DNA from: Paenibacillus_G sp049942825
GTDB lineage: Bacteria > Bacillota > Bacilli > Paenibacillales > NBRC-103111
Assembly (NCBI RefSeq): GCF_049942825.1
Contig: NZ_CP187970.1
Span: 4,402,001 to 4,466,000, forward strand
Direction of reading: 5' to 3'
Length of the DNA: 64,000 nt
The notes below the pieces were generated by a model that saw only the letters and a program-made list of their open reading frames with translations, was not told the origin of the DNA and searched no databases. Below, in pieces: positions 1-9,551 of this stretch. Both the position numbers and the translations under genes were made by a program. The first letter of the stretch is position 1. Every line of letters starts with the position of its first letter.

Positions 1-672
1 GAACGTGCGCACCGTATCCGGATTGAGCTGATCGGGGGGTGCCTCGCCGTTGAACCATTCGCTCCGCTCGGATACTTCCACGCGGAAGAGCAGAAATACG
101 GTTTCATGCTCTTGCTGCGGCTCCGTCATCGGCGCCAGCACGGTGTTCTCCGCAGCCGCTGCTGCTTCCATCTCGCTTACGGGTTCCGCCTGCAGGTACA
201 GGCGCTTGCAGCTCAGCAGGCTTCGCTCTGCTATCACCGCGCGGAAGACCGCCACGGGTGCCCCGTCAGCCAGCCTCTCGGCCAGGCGGCCCAAGCCTTC
301 CTTCTCCGCCGGGACGACCTCGAGCGTCAATCCCTTCGCCCGATAGTCATCGCCGCCGCGCGCCTGCACGAGTCCGCCCGCGAAGCCCGACGGCCAGCGG
401 TCCTCGTCGTAGAGCCACGCCTGCATGCCTTGGGCTTCCGCCTCTTCGACGGCCGCCCGGACGAGCTTCATCCACTCCGTGCCCATGTATTCAGTCTCCA
501 GCCCGTCGCGGGAGTGGATGAAGAAGCCGCCCATGCCGCCTTCCTTCATCTCCCCGATCTGCCGGATTACCTCTTCTTCCTGCAGCGCGTCGTTCCAGGC
601 CCAGAACGGTGCTGCACGGAACTCGGCCGGCGGATTATCGAACCGTCCGCGCAGGGTTTCCGTGCTGCTCAT
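1..672 (-). CDS. GH106-type glycoside hydrolase (alpha-L-rhamnosidase-like), N-terminal part, cut by the window edge
   Basis: The ATG at 672 overlaps the stop of the GH42 gene in an ATGA junction, so it is the last visible gene of the operon; the reading frame stays open to base 1, giving 224 codons. The N-terminus carries PFWAWND, then GGFFIHSR and AWLYDEDRWPSG. This is the start of the TIM-barrel domain seen in large GH106-type enzymes, which normally exceed 900 residues. No signal peptide is visible, so a cytoplasmic exo-enzyme removing terminal alpha-L-rhamnose or a related 6-deoxyhexose is likely. A second member of the same superfamily lies at 59315-63268, and its N-terminal motifs (PFWWWSGE) are clearly different, so the two are not recent duplicates. 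Catalytic glutamates lie beyond the edge, so activity cannot be judged. Confidence 0.72.
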   Translation of the reverse strand, partial: MSSTETLRGRFDNPPAEFRAAPFWAWNDALQEEEVIRQIGEMKEGGMGGFFIHSRDGLETEYMGTEWMKLVRAAVEEAEAQGMQAWLYDEDRWPSGFAGGLVQARGGDDYRAKGLTLEVVPAEKEGLGRLAERLADGAPVAVFRAVIAERSLLSCKRLYLQAEPVSEMEAAAAAENTVLAPMTEPQQEHETVFLLFRVEVSERSEWFNGEAPPDQLNPDTVRTF

Positions 673-2735
673 GAGCCGTCACCCCCTTCTTCCGCGCTCA
701 GGATAAGGACGCCCTGGGCCGGCACGACCGCGGTGCCGCTGATTCGGGCTCCGCTCAGCAGGTCCTGCACCACCGCGCTTCCCAGATGAACCTCCCGGGG
801 TTCATCGCTGTGATTCAGCAGGAAGGTGTACGCTTTCCCGTCCCGTTCCCTGCGGGTTACCTCCACACCGGTCACCCCATCATAGATCGGGCGGATCCCC
901 TTCCCTTCGCAGAGATGACGCAGCCATTCCCGCATGAAGGCGGGGTCCGGGCGGGTCGCCGTATACCACGCTTCACCCCGGCCGAACCAGTGCCGCGTAA
1001 GTGCGGGCGCATCCCGGTAATACCGGTCCGTGAAGACGCCCACCGTCTCCGCGCCTTCCGGATGGACCACCTCGCAGACGAGGCCGCAGGCATGCTCATC
1101 TCCCTTCGGCATCCCGCCGATGTCCTGCAGCAGCCGCAATCCGTTGCGCTGGTCCGGGAACAGGGCGTCGATCTCCTCGACCCACAGGCCGAGCAGCCGC
1201 CGCAGCTTCCCCGGATAGCCGCCGGGCACGACCCGGTCATGCTCATCTGCAATGCCGCTGTAGAACGAAACCGCCAGCGTGCCGCCGTTCCCGACGTAAG
1301 CTTCGAGCTTTTCCGCGATTCCCGGCTTCACCATGTAGAGCAGCGGCGCCAGCACCACGTCATACCGCTCGTAATCGCTGTCCAGCGGGATCAGATCCAC
1401 CCCGATGCCGCTGCTGAAGAGCGCGTCATAATAGTGCTGGATAAGCTCCACATATTTGAGATAGGCGGACGGTCCGCCGCCCATCTCGACGGCCCACCAG
1501 TTGTCCCAGTCGAAGATCAGGGCCACCCGGTTCTCCGTGCGGGCTCCAGGCAGCCGGCCGCCAAGCCGGTGAAGCTCCGCCCCGAGCTGCGCACATTCGC
1601 GGAACACGCGGGTGTTCCCATGCCCGCAGTGGTCGATGACCGCGCCGTGGAACTTCTCGTAAGCGCCCAGTGAGCGGCGCAGCTGGAAGAACATGACCGA
1701 ATCGGCCCCGCGGGCCACCGCCTGCCAGCTCCGCAGCCGCATGACGCCAGGCGGCTTAGCCGGGTTCACCGTCTTCCAGTTGATCACGCTAGGGGTCGAT
1801 TCCATCAGGAGGAAGGGCTCTCCGCCTTTTAACCCCCTCATCAGGTCGTACCGGAGCGCCATCACGCTCGCCGGCGTGTCGTTCTCCGGATACATGTCGA
1901 GGGCGATCACGTCCAGGTGGGGCGCCCACCGGAAGTAATCCAGCGGCTTGTACGTGCCATTCCCCTGGAAGTTGGTGGTCACCACGGCATCCGGAATGAT
2001 GCTTTTGATCGCCCGCGCTTCCAGCAGATAGCACTCCAGCCAGCTGTCCGAGTTGAACCGGTAATAATCCAGCGTCATCCCCTGGAAAGCGGTCTGGTCG
2101 GAGTTGCCTCCCTGCATCCCTTCGCTGAGCCCGCTCGGAAGCACGATGTCTTCCCAATCATAATAGGTATGCCCCCAGAAACGGGTGTACCAGGCGCTGT
2201 TCAGGGCATCGAGCGTGCCGTACCGCTGCTTCAGCCACTCCCGAAATGCCGCTTCGCAGTTCGCACAGTAGCAGCGAATGCCGATCTCGTTGTTCACGTG
2301 CCAGAGTGATACCGCCGGATGATCCCGGTACCGCTCCGCCAGGCGCCTCGCCATCTCGGGTCCGAACCGCCGGAACGCAGGGCTGTGCGGGCAGGAGTTG
2401 TGACGCCGCCCGAATTTCCGCTTCTTCCCGTCATAGGCAACGGACAGAATATCGGGGTACTTGCGGGCCATCCATGCGGGATGGGCTGCTGTTCCGGTGC
2501 CCAGGCAGACTTCAACGCCGCTGGCATGGAGCAGGTCCAGCACCTCGTCCAGCCACTCGAACCGGTACGTTTCTTCATCGGGCTGGTTCAGTGCCCAGGA
2601 GAACACGTTGACTGTCGCGATATCGATGCCCGCCTCGCCGAACAGCTTCATATCTTCGTCCCAGACTTCTCTTGGAAACTGCTCCGGGTTATAGTCGCCG
2701 CCGAACCGGATTTTGCCGAACCGGACTGCCGTCAT
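669..2735 (-). CDS. GH42 beta-galactosidase
   Basis: This 688-residue protein begins with FGGDYNPEQF, the classic GH42 N-terminal signature. The acid/base is in VNNEIG (Asn149-Glu150) and the probable nucleophile is Glu312 in the MESTPS motif. Cysteines 115, 155, 157 and 160 form the cluster that binds structural zinc in many GH42 enzymes. Beyond the TIM barrel, from about residue 400, come the trimerisation-type and C-terminal beta domains. The start at ATG 2735 was chosen because GAGGAGGAG precedes it and it overlaps the upstream stop as ATGA; a longer reading frame to 2831 has no support. The enzyme should hydrolyse terminal beta-D-galactosides in the cytoplasm, since there is no signal peptide. 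It sits between the six-hairpin protein and the GH106-type gene in the same operon. Confidence 0.93.
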   Translation of the reverse strand: MTAVRFGKIRFGGDYNPEQFPREVWDEDMKLFGEAGIDIATVNVFSWALNQPDEETYRFEWLDEVLDLLHASGVEVCLGTGTAAHPAWMARKYPDILSVAYDGKKRKFGRRHNSCPHSPAFRRFGPEMARRLAERYRDHPAVSLWHVNNEIGIRCYCANCEAAFREWLKQRYGTLDALNSAWYTRFWGHTYYDWEDIVLPSGLSEGMQGGNSDQTAFQGMTLDYYRFNSDSWLECYLLEARAIKSIIPDAVVTTNFQGNGTYKPLDYFRWAPHLDVIALDMYPENDTPASVMALRYDLMRGLKGGEPFLLMESTPSVINWKTVNPAKPPGVMRLRSWQAVARGADSVMFFQLRRSLGAYEKFHGAVIDHCGHGNTRVFRECAQLGAELHRLGGRLPGARTENRVALIFDWDNWWAVEMGGGPSAYLKYVELIQHYYDALFSSGIGVDLIPLDSDYERYDVVLAPLLYMVKPGIAEKLEAYVGNGGTLAVSFYSGIADEHDRVVPGGYPGKLRRLLGLWVEEIDALFPDQRNGLRLLQDIGGMPKGDEHACGLVCEVVHPEGAETVGVFTDRYYRDAPALTRHWFGRGEAWYTATRPDPAFMREWLRHLCEGKGIRPIYDGVTGVEVTRRERDGKAYTFLLNHSDEPREVHLGSAVVQDLLSGARISGTAVVPAQGVLILSAEEGGDGS

Positions 2736-4846
2736 CCGCTCTCCTCCTCTCTGAACCGCAGGGCATTCTGCAGCACCAGCGCAATCACCCAGGACGGGTT
2801 CCACGTGTTGCTGTGTCCTCTGCCGTTCCAATTCGTCTGAAAAAATCCTTCCCCCTGCTCTCCCGCCCTGCTGAATCCATACTCTCCGGACTCGGTGCAG
2901 ATGCCCTGGCCCATGACGCCGAAGGACATCCGGCCCATCCGCTCATAATCGGACCGGCCGGTCATCCGGCCGAGCTTCCACAGCTCATAGGTCGGAAAAT
3001 AGACATCGAGATGATGGTTCTGCACACTGACCCCGGGCCAGCCTGCAGCCAGGAAGTTCCGCTCCCGGAACGGAGTGCCGCGGTCATACACCGGATTCCA
3101 GTGGAACACAAAGGTCAGGATCCAGTCCGCCCCGATCTCAGTCCACTCCCGGTACTCGTCACGGCCTGTTAGGGTGTAGAGTTCATAAGCCGCGAGGAAA
3201 TAGTACATCCCCGCTTCCTTGTCTTCGCATCTCGCATCCAGCGTTGAGCGGGCAAACGGGCGGTCGAACGAGGCCGCATGCGCTTCATAATAGCTTCGCA
3301 GGCCGGCTTCCGCCGCAGCCAGATCGGCGGGGTCTCCGCCCAACCGGTAGGCTTTGGCCAGGGCGATCGTGCAGGGCAGGCCTGCGGCCGTGATCATCTC
3401 GTCGGCCGGGGTGCCGTCCGTCCGCCAGGCGGCCGGATAGACGCCCGACGGCAGCCTGCTGCGCCGGAACCAGTCCGCCGCTTCGCGGACCGCCTCCGTC
3501 CAGCCCGCCGGGATCTCCCGGCCATGGCTGCGCAGCTCCAGCGCCAGATCGGCCAGATCGGCGATCGTCTCGCCGAGCGCGCGGCTCGGAACCACCTCTT
3601 CGCCGTTCCAGCGGTAGTGATCCCACCGCCCTTCGGCGAGGTTGAACATGCCGTACCGCAGCCCCTGTGCCGCTGTCCGGCTGCCGTGAAGGTAGAAATC
3701 CGCCGCCTGCACCGCCCTTGCGATGCGGTCCTCTTCCCCGCGCCGCAGGCCGAGCTTCAGGTCGCACCAGGCCAGCTTCAGGCACTGCCCCGTCCAGCCG
3801 TACATGAAGTGCGGCGGATGCTTGGGCGCCCGGCCGGGAACGGCCTCCGGAGCGAATTTGACATAGCCGGCCTCTCCGCCTCCGCCGGTTCTCCAGCGTC
3901 CGTCGAGCGCGTTCGTCTTCAGGCGGACGATCTCTTCCACCGTCAGCGGTTCAGCCCCGCGCGGGTCGTACAGATAGGGCGCCCGCCGGACCAGCTCCCG
4001 GAAACCACGTCCCGGAAGAACCCCATCGCTCCAGTCGAGCGCATACTCTTTCGCCAGCGTCTGCCCGGGGGCAAGGCTTAGATAACCGCCGCGCCAGTTG
4101 TCCGTCCGGCTTTTGGCCGTACAGACGACATCTTTCTCTCCGTTGAACATCACGACGCCGCTCAGGGCGGCGGCCACGATGCTTTTCTCTTCGTCTATCG
4201 CTCCCAGCGAACCGTAGTGCACGGTCCCCTCTTCCGTTTCCGAATAGGAAGGGATCGAGAACAGCGAGAAGCAGGAGGCGGTTTCCCCTTCCCTGCTCTC
4301 CTGCCACTCGACATTCACCCCGGGGATCGGAAGCCTGTGCTCTTCGCAGATGACCCCTCTGCCGGGGCCCATCCCAAGCTTCGGCACGATCCGCTGGAGA
4401 TCGGAGGAGGGGTTGTCGTTGTAGAGCATGTGGGGAATCGTCACTTTGCTCTGCTCTCCCTTCGGCAGAGGGAGCAGCAGGCCTGCCGCGGCATCCTGCA
4501 GGGTCCGCGCGGAAATATTCGTCCACGAAACCTGAAGCCGGAGCAGCGAGTGATCATCGAAGGCAAGCTCCAGCTTGATGCGGAGCACCCCATTGGCCAC
4601 GGCGCTGATCCGCAGCCTGGGCTCCTCTCCGGAGGGGCAGACATACACATCCTCCAGAGAGACGGCGGCGGTCCGCCAAGGCACGCCCTCTGAGAAGGTC
4701 AGCAGATTCTCCAGCGGCTCATCGAGGAACCACGAATCCCCTTGCGCTCCGCGCCGGCCAAGGCGCAGTCTGCCCCCCTCAGCATGGGCTCCCGCTTCGG
4801 CTAGCTTTCGTCCGTCCCGGCTGACGATGGCATGCACGGCTCGCAC
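2732..4846 (-). CDS. Uncharacterised six-hairpin (alpha/alpha-toroid) glycosidase-like protein
   Basis: I do not recognise a named family for this 704-residue protein. The first ~310 residues read as beta-strand-rich sandwich. From about residue 330 to the end there is a regular series of amphipathic helices with aromatic turns (HFMYGWTGQC, RWDHYRW, YFPTYELWKLGR, WNGRGHSNTWNPSW), as in six-hairpin glycosidases and unsaturated-uronyl hydrolases. No signal peptide is present. The start is GTG 4846, with GGAGG eight bases upstream; it overlaps the end of the GH2 gene by 46 bp, and the stop overlaps the GH42 start (ATGA), so it is translationally coupled on both sides. By context it is an intracellular carbohydrate-active enzyme acting on the same glycan as GH2 and GH42. 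Substrate and mechanism are unknown. Confidence 0.7.
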   Translation of the reverse strand: MRAVHAIVSRDGRKLAEAGAHAEGGRLRLGRRGAQGDSWFLDEPLENLLTFSEGVPWRTAAVSLEDVYVCPSGEEPRLRISAVANGVLRIKLELAFDDHSLLRLQVSWTNISARTLQDAAAGLLLPLPKGEQSKVTIPHMLYNDNPSSDLQRIVPKLGMGPGRGVICEEHRLPIPGVNVEWQESREGETASCFSLFSIPSYSETEEGTVHYGSLGAIDEEKSIVAAALSGVVMFNGEKDVVCTAKSRTDNWRGGYLSLAPGQTLAKEYALDWSDGVLPGRGFRELVRRAPYLYDPRGAEPLTVEEIVRLKTNALDGRWRTGGGGEAGYVKFAPEAVPGRAPKHPPHFMYGWTGQCLKLAWCDLKLGLRRGEEDRIARAVQAADFYLHGSRTAAQGLRYGMFNLAEGRWDHYRWNGEEVVPSRALGETIADLADLALELRSHGREIPAGWTEAVREAADWFRRSRLPSGVYPAAWRTDGTPADEMITAAGLPCTIALAKAYRLGGDPADLAAAEAGLRSYYEAHAASFDRPFARSTLDARCEDKEAGMYYFLAAYELYTLTGRDEYREWTEIGADWILTFVFHWNPVYDRGTPFRERNFLAAGWPGVSVQNHHLDVYFPTYELWKLGRMTGRSDYERMGRMSFGVMGQGICTESGEYGFSRAGEQGEGFFQTNWNGRGHSNTWNPSWVIALVLQNALRFREEESG

Positions 4847-7800
4847 TCTCCTTTCCTCCCCAGCAGCGAGATCAGCAGACGGTCCAGGGTCGGATTGCAG
4901 CCGGCCCTTCCGGCGAGAGGCATACAGATCAGGTACAAGCGTCCCCGGCCCAGCTGCTTTACACCAGCCACCGGCAGCCTGCGCTTGCCGTCCTTTTCCC
5001 CCTCCGAGCGGTAGCTCCAGAGAATGGGCTCGATCCCTTCGCCCTCGAGCCAGCAGCCGGCGATTCCGTCCAGCCGGTCCTGTGTGAGGTTGTAAAAGTA
5101 AGCAAAGTCATCCGCCTTCATCCACCCGAGCGCTTCCTCATCAGCGGCCGGACTGCAGGCGAGCGTATACACCTCGCGGAGCTTCACGGCCCGTACGGAG
5201 GAGCCCCCGAGGTCCCACTCCGATTTGTCCGCCCCGCCGGACAGCACCAGCACCGTGGTTCCTCCGGCCTTCACCCGATCGAGGATCCCGGTCCGGTTGG
5301 CCTCATACGCTTCATGGGAAGTGACAAGCAGCGGTCCGTCGGGCAGCCCTGCTCCTGTCGGCCCTTCGGCCGGGAGGTCCAGCAGCGTGCACAGCATCCG
5401 CGCGCCGCTGTCGGCCGCGATCACCTTGGCCGGCTTCGGGCATGCCTCCGATGATCTGGCGAACGCTTCGAAGGCGAAGCGCTCGAGAGCCAGCCGCCGG
5501 CCCTGCGCATCCAGCAGGCAGGCATCCACATACATCGCCCTGCGGTCCCCGGTCTGCGGGACGGTCACCCGGATCGTCCCCGCATACCCGGCCGCTGCCG
5601 CCTGCACGCCTGCTTTGGTTTCATAATGAGCATAATCCCCTTCGTCATCCCGCAGCGTAGCGAGTATTCGGCAGCCTTCCAGCTCCTCCGGCGTATCATT
5701 CAGCAGCCAGGCTTCAATCTCTAGCGTTTCTCCCTCATACGCCTTCCAGCGGTCGCAGCGCAGGCTCACGCGGCTTGGCTCCAGGCTGTCTTTGTATGCA
5801 AAAAAGGCGGGCTTCGGCACACGATCCACACCGACAAGCGCTTTCATCCAACCGGAAGGCCAAGCGTCGATGAGCAGGTGGATTGCCGTCGATACGACCC
5901 GGTCAGCTCTCCGACGCCAAGCGTCGGTCATTAGCCGGGCCGCCAGCGCTTGATGCTTCTGGCTGGCCTCGATCCACTCCCCCACGGTTTCCTGCTCGGG
6001 ATACCAGTCCCCGTGCAGGGAATACGACTGGGCTCCATGAATGCGGTTTGGAAACCAGCGCTCCTTCTCCGAAGCCGGGAGCCACTGCGCAGGGTACTTG
6101 GCCTGCATGAGCTCGAGGCGGTCCAGCCCTTCGGTCCCGTACTCCCCGCAGCCTGTCTTCCAGCCGTCGCGGATCGCCGGCAGGTAGCCCTTATACATTT
6201 TGCCCACGGAGATGCCATTGTTCGTGTACCACATGTTGTAGCAGTGAAAATCCGGCAGCCCTTCCCGGGTGGGCGGGTTGTAATCGCCGTCGGCGTTCTT
6301 CACGACCCGGTCCGGGTTCTCCACATAGATCGCCTGCCGCGAGGCGACGAAGAACGCTTCGAGCTCACTGCGGTGCAGATGCCGGTGGCCTTTGCGCCGC
6401 TTCTCCGTTCGGGAGGGCTCGTTGATCAGGGAAACCATGACTGACGAAGGATGGCTGCGGATCAGCCGCTCCATCTCCGCCGCCTGGCGCACGCCCTCGA
6501 CGAACTGGCTCCGGCGGATGAAGCCGAAGGTGGGCAGATCGCACTGGTGCATCATGCCCAGCATGTCGAAGTGATCGTAGATCTCTTCCTGCACCGGGCG
6601 CTGTGTGATCCGGTAGAAGTTCAGGTTCGCCAGCTTCGCGATCAGAATATCGTCGATGAGCTGCTCGTAATCCCCCTTCATGACGCACTGCTGCAGGTGC
6701 CCCATTTCGTTGGCCCCCCGCAGGATCACCGGCCGGTTATTGAGGTACAGCGTTCCTTTGAGGGAACCGCTCTCGTCCATATGGAACTTCCGCATACCGA
6801 AGGTGCGGTCGAAGCTGTCCCTCGGACTGCCGTCTTCCAGCAGCTCGATCCGGGCTGTGTACAGGTAAGGCGTCTCCGGCCGCCAGAGAAGGAAGGACGG
6901 GAAGTCGACCTTGTACCGGTAATAATTCAGTCCCGGCCCAGCATAGGCCACCGGGAAGGTCATCGGGCCAAGGTGCGGCCCCTCGAAATTCTTCGGCATG
7001 ATCTGCAGCTGCAGGCCGAAGTTCTCCTTGAGCCCGCTCTCCGTCTGGAATACGTCGATCCATACCTCCACGAAGCCCCCGTCGATGTCCGGGCGGACAA
7101 ATACGTCCTGCACGAACAGCGCCGGCCGCTCCTCCAGATAGACCTGATTGTAGATGCCGGCCCCCGGCGGACAATGGTTCCACCCGCTGTACGGATCGTC
7201 CCAGCCCGGCCCGGTGGCCGCATACAGCTTGTCGCCGTCGAGCTTCGTGCCTCCGACCCCCATCATCGGGTAGTCGTTATGAACCTCCACCACCAGCGTA
7301 TTGTTCATCTGCAGATAATCGGTCACATCGAACTCGAACGGGGCGAAGAAGCCTTCATGGCTGCCGATGCATTTGCGGTTCAGATACACCACCGTCTTGT
7401 AGTCGACTCCCTTGAAGACGAGGTAGACCCGTTTTCCCTCGGGTACCGGAGCGTGGGTGAATTCCGTGCGGTAGAACCCCGTCCACCGCCCCTTCTCCCC
7501 AGTCGGTCCGCGGAAGTCGGGTACCGTGACGGAATCCCAGTCTCCTGCACCTTCGAGCACCCGGTTGAAATCGGCGTCCTCGGCCGTCTGATACCGGAAA
7601 TCGAATTGCCTGCAGCTCTGTCTGCTGCGATGCAGCTGCGGCGGCGGGATCAGACTGCGCATGAACGGACGATAGGCTTCGCGAAGACCCTTCAGCTCTT
7701 CACGGTAAGCGTGCAGCCGGGCCTCGTACGGCGGTTCCGCGCTATCCGGAGCCGCTTCCGCGGACGGGTTAAAAAAGCTTTTCTCATAGGCGGCGGGCGG

Positions 7801-7890
7801 AATTTCGCTTATTCCGTCCCGGCTGCCGGGATGCTCGCGGAAGGCAATCTCCGCGAACGCATCCCCGTGTGGTGCAGGCTGCACGCTCAT
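4801..7890 (-). CDS. GH2-family glycoside hydrolase (beta-galactosidase/beta-glucuronidase-like)
   Basis: This 1029-residue protein has GH2 architecture: an N-terminal jelly-roll sugar-binding domain (about 95-260, with YRTEFTH and FEFDVTDYL), an Ig-like sandwich (about 265-370), a TIM barrel (about 375-690), then further beta domains. Catalytic residues are visible: acid/base in SLINEPS (Asn490-Glu491) and nucleophile Glu583 in GCGEYG. The first ~80 residues precede the usual domain start and are not assigned. ATG 7890 is preferred because GGGAG lies eight bases upstream; a GTG at 7908 that overlaps the upstream stop as GTGA is the alternative. There is no signal peptide. The exact beta-linked sugar (Gal, GlcA, GalA or Man) cannot be read from the motifs. 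Confidence 0.85.
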   Translation of the reverse strand: MSVQPAPHGDAFAEIAFREHPGSRDGISEIPPAAYEKSFFNPSAEAAPDSAEPPYEARLHAYREELKGLREAYRPFMRSLIPPPQLHRSRQSCRQFDFRYQTAEDADFNRVLEGAGDWDSVTVPDFRGPTGEKGRWTGFYRTEFTHAPVPEGKRVYLVFKGVDYKTVVYLNRKCIGSHEGFFAPFEFDVTDYLQMNNTLVVEVHNDYPMMGVGGTKLDGDKLYAATGPGWDDPYSGWNHCPPGAGIYNQVYLEERPALFVQDVFVRPDIDGGFVEVWIDVFQTESGLKENFGLQLQIMPKNFEGPHLGPMTFPVAYAGPGLNYYRYKVDFPSFLLWRPETPYLYTARIELLEDGSPRDSFDRTFGMRKFHMDESGSLKGTLYLNNRPVILRGANEMGHLQQCVMKGDYEQLIDDILIAKLANLNFYRITQRPVQEEIYDHFDMLGMMHQCDLPTFGFIRRSQFVEGVRQAAEMERLIRSHPSSVMVSLINEPSRTEKRRKGHRHLHRSELEAFFVASRQAIYVENPDRVVKNADGDYNPPTREGLPDFHCYNMWYTNNGISVGKMYKGYLPAIRDGWKTGCGEYGTEGLDRLELMQAKYPAQWLPASEKERWFPNRIHGAQSYSLHGDWYPEQETVGEWIEASQKHQALAARLMTDAWRRRADRVVSTAIHLLIDAWPSGWMKALVGVDRVPKPAFFAYKDSLEPSRVSLRCDRWKAYEGETLEIEAWLLNDTPEELEGCRILATLRDDEGDYAHYETKAGVQAAAAGYAGTIRVTVPQTGDRRAMYVDACLLDAQGRRLALERFAFEAFARSSEACPKPAKVIAADSGARMLCTLLDLPAEGPTGAGLPDGPLLVTSHEAYEANRTGILDRVKAGGTTVLVLSGGADKSEWDLGGSSVRAVKLREVYTLACSPAADEEALGWMKADDFAYFYNLTQDRLDGIAGCWLEGEGIEPILWSYRSEGEKDGKRRLPVAGVKQLGRGRLYLICMPLAGRAGCNPTLDRLLISLLGRKGECEPCMPSSAGTDES

Positions 7891-7904
7891 CAATCTCACT
7901 CCCG

Positions 7905-9551
7905 TCACTTCCCTGCCATCTCAAACTCCAGCCGGGTTCCTTCCTTATTCTTCGCTGTGATTCTCACTTCCGATGCGCCGAACCGCTGCGTCCAGCACCC
8001 CGGCTCGCCAAGGTGCGGCTCCACGGCTTCCCTCACCACATCCTCCAGAAAGTGGTCTGTCACGATCCAACGGCCCGCTCCTCTGCGGCCGCTTATCTTC
8101 AGCTCCGTAGGGCAGTCCGCCGGAAGCAGCCACCGGGCGATGATCACAACCCCGCCTTCTTCTGCGCGGGCAGCAAGTGCCCGGAAGGTCTCCGGTGAGA
8201 GGGAGCTGCCCCCGGCTAAGGTCAAACTCGGCTTGCACAGCGTCTTCGCCGTGACCTTCTCATCGAACACGAGTACGCTGCGAGCCGGGTAGAACAGCCC
8301 ATGGACAGATTCGCCGCCTATCACGCGTCCCTTCTCCAGAGGGAAGGCCTCGGGTGCCGTTGTGCGCTTCAGCTCATGCCGCGGGAATTCATAGCCCGGG
8401 ATGTGCATGCAGCTGCCATGGGAAGGAATGGTTCCCCGGCTCAGCAGGTGCCAGATGTGGAACACACTTTGCTGCGCTTCCCCGGAATCAAGCGTCCGGC
8501 TCCCGAAGACCCGCTCGTTCTGTCCGTAGTTCGCGTCATCCGAGTGGATCACTGCAATATCGGCCTCCGCCTGGGTGTGGTTCCAGGCAAGCGGATGTGC
8601 GGGAACGAAAGAGCGGGTGAAGAGCTCCCACACCTCACCGTATTCGGTCTTCCGGAAGCCCTGCGGCGTGTGCCGCAGCAGGACGTCCACGTTTTCGACG
8701 AACAGGTGGCTCGGTCCCATCAGGTAGCCCAGCTTCAGCGCGGATTCGAATTCCTCCGGCGAGTGGCCGGGGAAGCCGGGATAGCGCGTGAACCAGGCTC
8801 CTGCGTCGGGCCCCCACAGGTCGGCACAGATCCAGAGAGAGCGGCCGTACTGCTTGGCGGCCCCGAGCGCTGTCGCCAGCTGGAGCGACTGGAACGATTC
8901 CTTCATGATCTTGGGGCATACGTCCATGCCTGCCCTGGCGAAGGTGTGGAACATCACCGGGAAGACGTGCTCGCTGATCAGCGGCATGGACGCAACCGGC
9001 GTTCCTGCCTGTTCCAGCAGATGCTGTACCTGGCGGCCTCTGGCCTCGACTTCCTCCTCGATTCTCCGGCGGGCGGAGTTCAGATCGAGGCCGTCGACGG
9101 AACCCCAATGCGGGTACCAGCCGTCTTTGCGGTATTGCGCGGCGTTGATCTGCAGGTGCTCCGGCTCGTCGTAGAGCAGCCCGATGCACCGGCCTGACCG
9201 CGCGGCCTGCTCAACGGCCGTGTCCGTCACGTCGTAGCGGTTCGTGCCTTCCACCCATGACCCGTTGATGTTGCCGTATTCGTTGCCGAGGCACACATCC
9301 AGTCCCACTTCTTCCGCGTCCGCCAACAGCTTCGGAACTTCCTCTGCGTCCGGCATTACGTGATGGACATAGAAGTCGGCTCCCAGTTCCGACAGCGCCT
9401 TCATGAAGTGCTTCGGCTCCGGCCGCGGATCCTGGGATGGAACCAGGCTTCCCGTTCCAGTCCGCATGATCTCATCCGATGTTTCGCCCGCCCAAGGATC
9501 GGGCCAGCCCACAACGGGACCTTGTATGCCCAGTCTCGGTTTATGCGCCAT
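7905..9551 (-). CDS. Uncharacterised TIM-barrel protein, probable glycan-processing enzyme
   Basis: The 548-residue product starts MAHKPRLGIQ and matches no family that I can name. Alternating strand/helix segments through about residue 350 look like a TIM barrel, with conserved-looking acidic turns at CLGNEYGN (about 88-94) and LLYDEPEH (Asp128, Glu129), and SEHVFPV further on. The last ~150 residues contain a segment resembling the class-I amidotransferase-like or trimerisation domain that ends several GH42-related enzymes (VLVFDEK, GGVVIIARW). ATG 9551 is used; the gene overlaps the isomerase gene by 11 bp and its stop lies 15 bp before the GH2 start. The operon position, between a redox pair and GH2, suggests a new intracellular glycosidase or lyase. 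That is inference. Confidence 0.65.
   Translation of the reverse strand: MAHKPRLGIQGPVVGWPDPWAGETSDEIMRTGTGSLVPSQDPRPEPKHFMKALSELGADFYVHHVMPDAEEVPKLLADAEEVGLDVCLGNEYGNINGSWVEGTNRYDVTDTAVEQAARSGRCIGLLYDEPEHLQINAAQYRKDGWYPHWGSVDGLDLNSARRRIEEEVEARGRQVQHLLEQAGTPVASMPLISEHVFPVMFHTFARAGMDVCPKIMKESFQSLQLATALGAAKQYGRSLWICADLWGPDAGAWFTRYPGFPGHSPEEFESALKLGYLMGPSHLFVENVDVLLRHTPQGFRKTEYGEVWELFTRSFVPAHPLAWNHTQAEADIAVIHSDDANYGQNERVFGSRTLDSGEAQQSVFHIWHLLSRGTIPSHGSCMHIPGYEFPRHELKRTTAPEAFPLEKGRVIGGESVHGLFYPARSVLVFDEKVTAKTLCKPSLTLAGGSSLSPETFRALAARAEEGGVVIIARWLLPADCPTELKISGRRGAGRWIVTDHFLEDVVREAVEPHLGEPGCWTQRFGASEVRITAKNKEGTRLEFEMAGK

Noticed and set aside
6451..8292. A 613-codon plus-strand frame across GH2 and its neighbour
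   Set aside because: Antisense to two genes with visible catalytic motifs; no start signal.
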